From Gammaproteobacteria bacterium RBG_16_37_9 (GTDB lineage Bacteria > Pseudomonadota > Gammaproteobacteria > UBA9339): DNA of 15,249 nt. A program made the translations under genes and the position numbers. Shown here piece after piece: positions 1 through 7,474 of this stretch (positions are counted from its first letter, which is position 1; the number at the start of each line of letters is the position of its first letter). The stretch spans positions 23,415 to 38,663 of the forward strand of contig MGXJ01000021.1 in NCBI GenBank assembly GCA_001801345.1. Reading direction: 5' to 3'. The notes under the pieces are model-generated. The model saw only the letters and a list, made by a program, of their open reading frames with translations, was not told where the DNA came from and did not search any database.

Positions 1-3000
1 CGGTAAGGCGCAGCGATCCAGTATCAAAATTCATTGGGCGTAATCAACCAAAAATTACCTATCTTGAAGAAAAAGGTGGTCTGCCACCAAAGATGTCGCA
101 AGACGATACAGAAGAGGAAAATTTTGGCATTTCAGTAGCAATTGAACAAACAGCAGAATCTAAAAAAGAGAAAAAAGAAAAAGATTTAGAAAAGCTTTTT
201 GAAATATATGAAATTCTAAAACAATTCAGGGGTGATTCCGTTGAGGAGGCTTTGGACACTCTTGGAGGTGTGGGAGCGCGCGCCAGGTTGATTAATTACG
301 ATATGAGTGATAAGGAATGTATTAGGAATAAATATAGTACTGTTGATGCTTTTGGAAATGGTCGTGAGCCTCGGGCAAATGGCATCAATTTTATAGAATT
401 TAAACATTTGGGAGACCTTATAGAAAGAAAACTTTTAAAGGGAGAGGAAGTTAGTTCATGTTTGGAAAAGATAAAATCAGATCTGGCTACAACCGTGAAT
501 AAGATTTTATTTGTTTTCTTTCAGGAAAGAGAGAAAATTGCCAAGGATAGTGCCTTGGCCAAAAAACTAGAGGAAATTTGTGCTGCTAATAAACAACCTG
601 CTGGTTTGGGAGAAGAATTACCGAACATCCCTAAATTAGCTCGCCTCCATTACGACAAGTTAGTTATGAGATCTATTCTTGAAGAGTTGAAGCTATTTGA
701 AGAGGCGCACCTAGATTTTTCGAGACGTGAAGATCGTTATTATTGGGGAAGAATTCTTGTTAAGGTAGGGGAGTTACTGCATCCCGACGAGCTGTCTGAT
801 TCTTATAGGTTGTCGGAAACATTCAAGCCAATAACTAAGTTGAGATCACAATTAATTCATGCTCACCGTATGCTAATTAGTATAGATGCAAAGTATCAGC
901 TAGAATTTTACAGGCATGCAAAGGTCACATTTGATTCATTACGGTCTATTATTAAGCAGTTAGAGAAATCCGAAGAGTTAGATTCGAAAGCAAAAGATGA
1001 ACTTGAAAAAAATGCGAGAATTTTTTTAAAGTTTTTTGATAAACCAGAAGGTTCTTCTACTGCCGAAGTGGAACAGACTGAACAAAAAAAGGATAAGCCG
1101 ACAAATGCTTCTAGTTTGGAGCGGTGCATCGTGCGTGCAGGAATTTACCTCGAAAAGCTTAAAGAACCCAAAAAACTAGGGCGTCAGGCAGACAAAAAGA
1201 AAGGACCAGAGTCTCTGGAAAGTCTTGATAACGAGTATCAGGTATTACTCAAAGGAACTTCTCTTCCAGAAGGATATCCAAAAAAATTGGATAAAGATAG
1301 TGAGGAAAATATCTTGAGGCTTGCAGAGAATATAAAGAAACAGAGCAAGGAAAAAAAGGAAAAAAGCATCCCAGCAACCGTGAAACAAGATGAGCTATCA
1401 AACGATGAAAAAATCACTAAGCTACTCGACAAAATAATGAAAGAAATTGACTATATTCGTGAAGTTGGGGCTAGTCCTTCCATTCCAGGTAACCGAAAAC
1501 CATATATAATTCAGCATGCAGAGACAGTCATCGGTGAATATATGAGGGAGATTAAAAAAGAAGTTTCATCAAGTAAGACCCCAACATTAATAGAAAAGGG
1601 ATCAGTTACTTGGGGAGAGGCTAATAGAACTGCCATTTTTCAGCGAAGCAAGGGATTGGGTCACGAACCGCTATCGCTTGATCATAATGTCATGATGCAA
1701 GGTCTTCATGATGATATATTGCCATCCTATCAGGACCATAAAGCAATCTATATCGTTGGCCAAAATTCTATACGTGCTGTGCCACAAACGGCAATCATAC
1801 TTAATCGAGTAGGGAGAGCTTTATTGAGATTATGTCTTTATAAGGAAGCAGTGGATTTTTTTAGACGAGCTCTCCAAGACATTGAAAGTACCCCAAAGTT
1901 GTCAAATATTGGTTGTCTCCGGACCAAAATAGACCAGTATAAATTGGATGCCATGGGGATCACACAGCCGACAGCCATTGTTATAGATATGCCGAAGGAG
2001 CTTTTTGGTATAGATAGTTATGCATTAGCATTTACACACAATTTGATGTTTGCGCTTCTATTGGCGGGAGATTTGGAGGGTGTCTGTAAGCTGGCCCGTC
2101 AGTTTTTTGACAAAGTTAGTTTGGATAGGTTAGCGCAATATAAGAAAACGATTATCCTTGGATCTGTTATGGAGCGATTTGGAGGTGGCAGGTCCTTAGA
2201 AACCTTGGGTATAATAGATCCCCAGTTATTAGAAACATATAAGAGTATAATAAAGCAGATAGAGAGTATTGCTGCACCTTTTGTTATTATGTATCCCGAA
2301 GATTCTGAGGTGTTTAATCAATTTTCAGGAATATCTGCTAACGCTGCCAGTGCATATTATCTGCAGGGAAAATTCCAAGAAGCCAGGAAATTTTATGAAC
2401 AGGCATTAGAATTTTCGGGAAGCAAAGACAATGCGGTAGGTATTTCTCTTGCGCTTATTCAGTGTTGTTATCGGTTGGGTAAGGATGACGAAGTTGTGGA
2501 AAGGTACATTAATCTGGTTGTCAAAGATGGAGATTTGCTGGACCAATTTTCGGTGGGAGTGCTTAAATGTAATATGTGGCTGGATAAGGGTGATCCTAAA
2601 AATTTTTCTAAAATTGAGCTGGAAATTAAGTCGTTGGAGAAAATGCTTGATGAACACAAGGGCGAGTTTAAAGAGGAGTTAGGAGATAAATTCCTAGCGT
2701 GCCAACTAATGCTGCGTAGTTCCAGGATTCATTTGTGTAGCCAGAGAAAATCAAATTATAGTGAAATAGGTGATGAAATTAAGAAAGGCCTCAAAGTTGT
2801 TCAAAAACTTGCGAGGGGTAATCGTTTTTTCAGTGAGGTATTAAATTTTTATTGTTATGCTTCTCGTGCGTTAAGCAATATTGCACCACCATCAGAGGCG
2901 ATATTAAGGGAAGCAGAAAGTTATCTTGAAAATGCGGAGAAGATGGTGCCGGGCACTTCGTCTTTGTTATCGGTGCGAGAGGCGGCTAAAGATTTGGCTG

Positions 3001-3428
3001 TAGTCTATAGTAACGTTGCCATGTTAGAACCCAGTCTATCTTATGTTAAACGTATAAAATATCTTGAAAGGGCCCAAAAAATACAAGAAAAATATAGTAT
3101 TAAAACGGATACAACTAGGGCAAACCTGGCGTATACGCACTTTAACCATGCAGACAAACTGTATGATGAGAAAAAACATAAAGAAGCAATCCTCTATTAT
3201 AGAGAGGCTATAAAAATTTTAGAATCTATCCAGTATAAAGAAGATCCGGAAACATTACGCAGTTTAGCGCTGTGCTATGAAGGTTTGGGTGATTGTTTGA
3301 AAAATAGAGACTATTGGGTTAAGGCAAGAGATCTAAGTTTTGAGTTTATTAGGAGATACCCCAAACATGAGTATTGTTCATTGGTAAGATCCTTTGCGAA
3401 AGATGTGATAAAAAAAATAGGGACCTAA
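1..3428 (+). CDS. Giant TPR protein with HepT/DUF86 (HEPN)-like segment, 5' end outside window
   Basis: The frame is open from base 3 to the TAA at 3426-3428. The first ATG is at 93 and would give 1111 residues, but 30 sense codons precede it and it has no Shine-Dalgarno, so the real start is probably off the left edge. Numbering from that ATG, residues 190-260 read like a HepT/DUF86 HEPN helix bundle and end in LRSQLIHAHR, whose R251-x4-H256 fits the HEPN ribonuclease motif. Residues 290-440 are Lys/Glu-rich and probably coiled or disordered. TPR-type helical pairs are visible near 566-600, 746-800 and, most clearly, 1010-1090 (AILYYREAIKIL, then LALCYEGLGDCL). No signal peptide is seen. The TPRs suggest a protein-binding scaffold and the HEPN-like part a possible RNase; both roles are inference. 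The closest neighbour is a broken integrase, so it may be mobile-element cargo. It could also be an effector of a host-associated bacterium. Confidence 0.75.
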   Translation, partial: VRRSDPVSKFIGRNQPKITYLEEKGGLPPKMSQDDTEEENFGISVAIEQTAESKKEKKEKDLEKLFEIYEILKQFRGDSVEEALDTLGGVGARARLINYDMSDKECIRNKYSTVDAFGNGREPRANGINFIEFKHLGDLIERKLLKGEEVSSCLEKIKSDLATTVNKILFVFFQEREKIAKDSALAKKLEEICAANKQPAGLGEELPNIPKLARLHYDKLVMRSILEELKLFEEAHLDFSRREDRYYWGRILVKVGELLHPDELSDSYRLSETFKPITKLRSQLIHAHRMLISIDAKYQLEFYRHAKVTFDSLRSIIKQLEKSEELDSKAKDELEKNARIFLKFFDKPEGSSTAEVEQTEQKKDKPTNASSLERCIVRAGIYLEKLKEPKKLGRQADKKKGPESLESLDNEYQVLLKGTSLPEGYPKKLDKDSEENILRLAENIKKQSKEKKEKSIPATVKQDELSNDEKITKLLDKIMKEIDYIREVGASPSIPGNRKPYIIQHAETVIGEYMREIKKEVSSSKTPTLIEKGSVTWGEANRTAIFQRSKGLGHEPLSLDHNVMMQGLHDDILPSYQDHKAIYIVGQNSIRAVPQTAIILNRVGRALLRLCLYKEAVDFFRRALQDIESTPKLSNIGCLRTKIDQYKLDAMGITQPTAIVIDMPKELFGIDSYALAFTHNLMFALLLAGDLEGVCKLARQFFDKVSLDRLAQYKKTIILGSVMERFGGGRSLETLGIIDPQLLETYKSIIKQIESIAAPFVIMYPEDSEVFNQFSGISANAASAYYLQGKFQEARKFYEQALEFSGSKDNAVGISLALIQCCYRLGKDDEVVERYINLVVKDGDLLDQFSVGVLKCNMWLDKGDPKNFSKIELEIKSLEKMLDEHKGEFKEELGDKFLACQLMLRSSRIHLCSQRKSNYSEIGDEIKKGLKVVQKLARGNRFFSEVLNFYCYASRALSNIAPPSEAILREAESYLENAEKMVPGTSSLLSVREAAKDLAVVYSNVAMLEPSLSYVKRIKYLERAQKIQEKYSIKTDTTRANLAYTHFNHADKLYDEKKHKEAILYYREAIKILESIQYKEDPETLRSLALCYEGLGDCLKNRDYWVKARDLSFEFIRRYPKHEYCSLVRSFAKDVIKKIGT

Positions 3429-3777
3429 AAACCTTAGCATTGCATTTCTGGATTGTTAATTGAGTGCGTTTTAGTTGGGTATCGCTGAGCAGCAGCTTTA
3501 CCGCTGAAGTCGCGTTGTATAGGATCGCCAGCCGCAGCTGCTAGAAGGTCAACTGGAAATAAACAAAATGCTGTTTAGTTCTGGCTATTTCTTATTTTGC
3601 CATTCGTTTTCCGCTCCGACTAAAGTTGGTTAGCCTAAGTTTAAAATCGCTAGCATAGCTGGGCAAAATATCTATTTTTTAAACCCAGCTTTGTTTAGTA
3701 TGTGCAGCAGTATTTGGGTGTATATTCTAAGTGGAGCTGATAAACATGCTACAGCTATTATTACCGTTTCTTCCCAT
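3429..3777. other. Gene-free stretch between TPR gene and integrase remnant
   Basis: No ORF with a credible start or family resemblance is seen on either strand. Two structures stand out. An imperfect inverted repeat pairs AGCAGCAGC (3488-3496) with GCAGCTGCT (3534-3542). A perfect 7-bp one pairs AGCTGGG (3657-3663) with CCCAGCT (3684-3690) around an AT-rich 20-nt loop. Neither is a classical intrinsic terminator for the TPR gene, since no T-run follows closely. The stretch may hold decayed element DNA. Confidence 0.4.
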
Positions 3778-3827
3778 AGCAGAGCTTTTGGGTTGGGGAC
3801 CCAGATATGCGAGAAAATTATTCTTAA

Positions 3828-4739
3828 AACCAGCATAAGAAGACTATCCAGTCTGATGCTGAGCAGCTTGTGATGTTGGATAAATATATAGGCGATCTTC
3901 CTATAGAAGCTGTTCACATGGGAACTTTGCAACATTTTATTGCGGCCAGAAAAAAAGATGGCAGAAAGAGCAAAACTGTTAATTTTGGTTTACAGATTGT
4001 TCGTCATATTTTGAATCTAGCTGCAAGCGAGTGGATGGACAGTAATAATTTGACATGGTTAAGCAATGTACCAAAGACCAAGTTATTACCTATAAATGAC
4101 GCTCGTAAGCCCTACCCATTAAATTGGGATGAGCAAGAAAGGTTGTTTAATATGTTGCCGTTGCATCTTAGACGAATGGTATTATTTGCTGTGAACACCG
4201 GCTGTCGTGATCAGGAAATATGTTCGTTAAGATGGGAATGAGAAGTAAAAGTTCCGGAATTAAATACTTCGGTATTTATTATTCCAGGTGCAGCAGTAAA
4301 AAATGGAGAAGATCGTTTAGTAGTGTTAAATAAAGTTGCGCTATCAGTTGTAAACGAGGTAAGGAGTCAGCATTCTGAGTATGTTTTTACTTATGCTGGC
4401 AGACTAATCTTAAGAATGCTGAACAGTGCATGGAAAAGGGCTAGGAGAAAAGTAGCACTTGCGGTTCGCGTTCATGACTTAAAGCATACATTTGGTAGAA
4501 GATTAAGAGCTGCTGGAGTAAGCTTTGAAGATAGACAAGATCTACTTGGACACACGTCAGGAAGAATAACAACGCATTATTCTGCTGCTGAAATAGTAAA
4601 TTTACTAGACGCGGCAAATAAGGTTTGTGAAGTCCGACAAGAAGTTGGCAGCCCAACATTGATATTACTGCGATGTACAAATACAGGATTAGGTCCTGAA
4701 AAAACCAGTTTAGGGAAAGTTTATGTTAGCGCAAACTAG
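3828..4739 (+). pseudogene. Tyrosine recombinase/integrase, broken
   Basis: This is a phage-type tyrosine integrase that would recombine DNA at a tRNA site. Readable protein starts at 3828 (NQHKKTIQSDAEQLVMLDKY). It runs through the SAM-like core-binding region and the catalytic domain: Arg I in NTGCRDQEICSLRW (codon 4206-4208), HDLKHTFGRRL (His codon 4473-4475), an LGH box, and the presumed Tyr nucleophile in THYS (codon 4578-4580). A TGA at 4239-4241 interrupts it in frame exactly where the family reads RWEWE, so one TGG-to-TGA change is likely. Upstream of 3828 there is a TAA, but the neighbouring frame from about 3778 (AFGLGTQICEKIILK) looks like its continuation, which implies a frameshift in the A-run at 3826-3829. 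The HxxR box has Lys (4482-4484) where Arg is usual; I recall this variant in related integrases. It ends about 95 bp from the tRNA-Arg 3' end, typical for integrase next to its attachment site. Probably inactive. Confidence 0.9.
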
Positions 4740-4767
4740 CATAAATAAAGGGCTTGATAGCTTAGGT

Positions 4768-4787
4768 CCCGCAAATATCCCGCAAAT
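4768..4787. repeat. Two direct CCCGCAAAT repeats near the attachment site
   Basis: CCCGCAAAT occurs at 4768-4776 and 4779-4787, an 11-bp period, between the integrase stop and the tRNA 3' end. Short direct repeats at this place in tRNA-targeted elements are often arm-type binding sites for the integrase. That role is inferred from position only. Confidence 0.35.
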
Positions 4788-4832
4788 TGGTTTAGGTAAA
4801 TTGAGTAACAATGCAAAAAGCCAAGCTAGATC

Positions 4833-4909
4833 TGGTGCGCCCGGAGGGACTTGAACCCCCGACCACCTGGTTCGAAGCCAGGTACTCTATCCAACTGAGC
4901 TACAGGCGC
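4833..4909 (-). tRNA. tRNA-Arg (anticodon UCG)
   Basis: The minus strand folds into a full cloverleaf of 77 nt. The acceptor strand GCGCCTG (4909-4903) pairs with CGGGCGC (4843-4837). The D-arm is GCTC/GAGT, the anticodon stem is CCTGG/CCAGG around the loop CTTCGAA, and the T-arm carries TTCAAGT. CCA is encoded at 4835-4833. Anticodon TCG reads the Arg codon CGA. It resembles E. coli tRNA-Arg(ACG) in the D-arm and anticodon flanks but has T at position 34. A broken integrase lies beyond its 3' end, and a partial copy of its 5' half and upstream flank lies at 7475-7594. Confidence 0.96.
4871..4898. repeat. 28-bp direct repeat inside tRNA-Arg (candidate att core, left copy)
   Basis: This 28-bp segment of the tRNA gene, from the anticodon loop to the D-arm, recurs without a mismatch at 7475-7502. 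The two copies bracket the AbiE module. Identity stops sharply on the anticodon side; on the other side a 28-nt insertion follows in the right copy. This fits a site-specific recombination core within the anticodon stem-loop, a known sublocation for tyrosine integrases. Confidence 0.75.
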
Positions 4910-4931
4910 GAGCTTGATAGTAAAGGCCTAC

Positions 4932-4960
4932 ATCGTAATAGCTTAATTTGCTTAAGCCAA
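4932..4960 (-). promoter_or_regulatory. Candidate tRNA-Arg promoter
   Basis: On the minus strand TTGGCT (4960-4955) and TACGAT (4937-4932) are separated by 17 nt. Transcription would begin about 16 nt before the mature 5' end. The region with the -10 box is also present, diverged, in the partial copy near 7570 (TATGAT there), but the -35 box is not. Confidence 0.4.
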
Positions 4961-5465
4961 TTTGTGGGGATTTTACGTAAGCTGTCCATAGCTTACACCC
5001 TATGGGCTTGGCAAAAAACGCCAATTCAAATTTGTTCCAGACAAATTTGTGTGGGGATCATATGTGCGCTTCTAAAATTTGCCCACTAAATAATATTAAA
5101 TATACAAAGAGTTACCGTTTTTGTCCAGACTTTTTAACTCGAGCGCATGTTAAAAGACCAGCTACTCTATTTTCAAATACATAAACACACAGCCAGTGTT
5201 CACAGCAAATAATGCCATTCGTCTAAGATGCGATGGAAGTATATTAAATGACCTGCTTTGCTCATCTAGATTTAATGAATTGGTTGCTTCAGTTTAAAAT
5301 ACCTATTCTTTAAGGGATTTTATAACTTTTTAAATATTCTTTCAGAGTTTTTTCATTTATCACTAAATATATCATCACAATTTACAATTGATATCATTTC
5401 AGGATCGTCTTACGTTAGAATCGCGCCTAACTTTCAGGCTCATCTTACATTGGGCAGGGCTCTTT

Positions 5466-5524
5466 GTTGACAATAATCGATGAAATATATAATATATATG
5501 CATGTTTTGATTTAATTTGTCAAC
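5466..5524. promoter_or_regulatory. Candidate AbiEi operator: GTTGACA/TGTCAAC inverted repeat
   Basis: GTTGACA (5466-5472) and TGTCAAC (5518-5524) form perfect 7-bp arms. The first covers the -35 box and the second lies just beyond the likely transcription start. AbiEi antitoxins of known systems repress their own operon by binding inverted repeats at the promoter through their winged helix, so these arms are the natural candidates. Binding here is inferred. Confidence 0.45.
5467..5495 (+). promoter_or_regulatory. abiE promoter
   Basis: A perfect -35 box TTGACA (5467-5472) and TAATAT (5490-5495) are separated by exactly 17 nt, on the same strand as abiEi and about 80 nt before its ATG. It is the best sigma-70-type promoter in the window. 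Confidence 0.75.
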
Positions 5525-5577
5525 CACAAATGGGCGAATTAAAGAAGCTGTAAAAAATATATTATTAAAGGGAGATT

Positions 5578-6393
5578 ATGAAATTAGAACATTTTTTTGC
5601 CCAATATCCAGTCTTTACATATAAAGAATTTTCAGATTACTTGCAATCAATTGGATCGAACAATAAAAAATCAATATGGTCTTTGCTTAACTACCACGAG
5701 AACGCTGGAAATATTTTGCGCATACGGCGCGGTCTTTATGCAATGGTTCCAAAAAATTTTAGCCAAACAACTCATCATGTTAATCCATACCTTATTGCGG
5801 GGCGCATTACTGAAGATTCAGTATTGTCCTACCACACCGCGCTCGATCTCCATGGTTTTGCTCATTCAGTTTTTTATCAGTTCTATTTTTTTACGCGAAA
5901 ACTTATCCGCCCATTTACATTTCAGGATAGTGGTTTTAAAGCAGTAAAAATTCCTAAATCATTATTAACAAAACAGGAAGAAAATTTTGCTGTTGTTAGC
6001 GTTAATCGCGATGGTCTTAATGTTAAGGTTACTAGTTTAGAGCGTACATTGGTTGATGTGTTAGATTGTCCAGAATATGCTGGGGGTTGGGAAGAAATTT
6101 GGGCATCATTTGCAACAATCCCGGTATTGAATCTAGATCAAATTATCCAGTATGCTCTTCTCCTAAATAATGCTACGACGATTGCTAAAGTAGGCTTTTT
6201 TTTGGAAACCCATCGCGAACAATTTAAAGTTGAAGAAAAGTATCTCAAGCGGTTAGAGGAACATAAACCGCTACAAAAAAATTATTTAGAACGCAACCGG
6301 CGTGTTGGTGGTAAATTAATTAAGCGTTGGAACTTAATTGTTCCCGAAATTGTAATCAATCAAAAGTGGCAAGAGCCAAATGAAATATTCTAA
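5578..6393 (+). CDS. abiEi: AbiEi-type antitoxin and transcriptional regulator
   Basis: This is the antitoxin of a type IV toxin-antitoxin pair: it counters toxin action rather than forming a tight complex, and represses its own operon. The 271 residues have the family layout. Residues 1-60 are a winged helix (FTYKEFSDYL, then IRRGLYAMVP in the wing). A middle and C-terminal domain follows with the hallmark segments SVLSYHTALDLHGF and VTSLERTLVDVLDCPEYAGG. The length is normal for the family. The ATG at 5578 is preceded by AAAGGGAG (5567-5574), a good though close ribosome site. The stop overlaps the next start by 14 bp, so the two proteins are translationally coupled. Reading frame and motifs are intact, in contrast to the dead integrase nearby, which suggests maintained selection. 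In other bacteria such pairs act in phage abortive infection and in stabilising mobile DNA. Confidence 0.92.
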   Translation: MKLEHFFAQYPVFTYKEFSDYLQSIGSNNKKSIWSLLNYHENAGNILRIRRGLYAMVPKNFSQTTHHVNPYLIAGRITEDSVLSYHTALDLHGFAHSVFYQFYFFTRKLIRPFTFQDSGFKAVKIPKSLLTKQEENFAVVSVNRDGLNVKVTSLERTLVDVLDCPEYAGGWEEIWASFATIPVLNLDQIIQYALLLNNATTIAKVGFFLETHREQFKVEEKYLKRLEEHKPLQKNYLERNRRVGGKLIKRWNLIVPEIVINQKWQEPNEIF

Positions 6394-7351
6394 AGAACAA
6401 TTAATGGTGTTATCCAACAATACTGGGTTTCGGGCTGAAATTTTAGAAAAAGTATTATTGCTAATGGATTTACTGGAATGCTTTTTTAACGATCCGCTGC
6501 TTAAAGGAAAATTAGTGCTAAAAGGAGGAACGGCGTTGAATCTGTTTTATTTGGAATTACCGCGATTATCGATCGATATTGATTTAAACTATATTGGTGA
6601 GATAGATCGTGAAAATATGATGTTTGATCGTAAGCGAACTGAAGAGCGGATTATTGCAATATGTGAATTACAAAAATTTATGCTTTATCGCCAGCCCTCG
6701 GTTCATGCTGGTGGTAAACTAATTTGGCGTTACCCAAGCGCTTTGGGATATATGGGAAACTTGGAAATGGATTTGAATTATATGTATCGTATACCGCTAC
6801 TGCCAGTTAGCCAAAAAACCTCTATACAGATTGGCGATTTTTCTGTAAAAAATATCGTTGTGTTGGATGTTCATGAATTGGCTGCTGGAAAATTAGCGGC
6901 ATTGATAGATCGTTCTTTGGGACGCGATCTCTTTGACGCATATTGCTTATTTTCTGCTAACTTTTTAAATTCAGAAATACTCCGTCCAATTTTTGTTACT
7001 TATTTGGGGGTGGGCAATAAAAAAGACATATGCAACATAAGTGTGGAGAAAATAACAATTGATCATGAAGAATTGCTTAACCGTTTGTTGCCTATGTTGT
7101 CCAAAAAAAGATTAAGCGATATTGAGAATAAAAAAATATGGATAACAACAATGTTGGTTGAGATGAGAAAATCATTACAAACTCTATTGCCGTTAAGGGC
7201 TAATGAGATTGCTTTTCTAGATGCCTTGCTAGATTATGGTGAAATTAGGCCGGAAATGATAACTGAGAATTTACAGTTACAAAAAAATATTAAATCACAT
7301 CCTGCATTACATTGGGCGGTCTTCAATACACAAAGAAATAAAAGCAGATGA
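6380..7351 (+). CDS. abiEii: AbiEii-type nucleotidyltransferase toxin
   Basis: This is the toxin of the pair, a DNA polymerase beta-like nucleotidyltransferase. The 323 residues show the expected motifs: LKGGTALNLFY (G49-G50-T51) followed by DID with D66 and D68 as metal ligands, a third acidic site in LEMDLNY (E129, D131), and the family's C-terminal signature HELAAGKLAAL (165-175) then GRDLFDAYCL (181-190). All key residues are present, so activity is likely. AbiEii binds GTP; the related mycobacterial MenT enzymes add nucleotides to tRNA 3' ends and stop translation. The target here is unknown. The ATG lies inside the end of abiEi (ATGAAATATTCTAA serves both), giving coupling with antitoxin made first. 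No clear terminator follows; the next structure is the tRNA remnant at 7475. Confidence 0.93.
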   Translation: MKYSKEQLMVLSNNTGFRAEILEKVLLLMDLLECFFNDPLLKGKLVLKGGTALNLFYLELPRLSIDIDLNYIGEIDRENMMFDRKRTEERIIAICELQKFMLYRQPSVHAGGKLIWRYPSALGYMGNLEMDLNYMYRIPLLPVSQKTSIQIGDFSVKNIVVLDVHELAAGKLAALIDRSLGRDLFDAYCLFSANFLNSEILRPIFVTYLGVGNKKDICNISVEKITIDHEELLNRLLPMLSKKRLSDIENKKIWITTMLVEMRKSLQTLLPLRANEIAFLDALLDYGEIRPEMITENLQLQKNIKSHPALHWAVFNTQRNKSR

Positions 7352-7474
7352 TTTATGGTGTATGGGACTTTTGCGGGGATGAGTTGCGCATTGTTACACT
7401 TTGTACGCCAAAAGTAGTGGGCGCCCCGTGTTATAAATATAAAAAAATCAAGCAATTACAAAACAAGCAAGCAC

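Larger units (their letters stand above)
4910..5577. other. Long gene-free region between tRNA-Arg and abiE, with three hairpins
   Basis: No ORF here is convincing on either strand; short open frames overlap the tRNA or lack ribosome sites. Three inverted repeats lie close together: GTAAGCT/AGCTTAC (4977-4983, 4990-4996), TTGGC/GCCAA (5008-5012, 5020-5024), and CAAATTTGT/ACAAATTTG (5027-5035, 5041-5049). The first 50 bp or so beside the tRNA are duplicated at 7541-7594. From about 5100 to 5460 I see only AT-rich sequence. The abiE promoter and candidate operator fill the right end. Confidence 0.5.

Noticed and set aside
2406..2682. Overlapping ORFs on both strands inside the TPR gene
   Set aside because: They have no independent start signals and lie inside a long frame with clear TPR-like protein features.
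3672..3935. Minus-strand 87-codon ORF over the integrase start
   Set aside because: It overlaps the recognisable integrase sequence and has no family resemblance.
4239..4241. TGA in the integrase as recoded Trp or selenocysteine
   Set aside because: TGA ends other genes here (abiEii, the AlbA_2 gene), no SECIS-like need exists, and the gene also has a frameshift; a nonsense mutation is simpler.
4811..5089. Plus-strand 92-codon ORF across the tRNA
   Set aside because: It reads through the antisense of the tRNA gene and has no ribosome site; such frames are common spurious calls over tRNAs.
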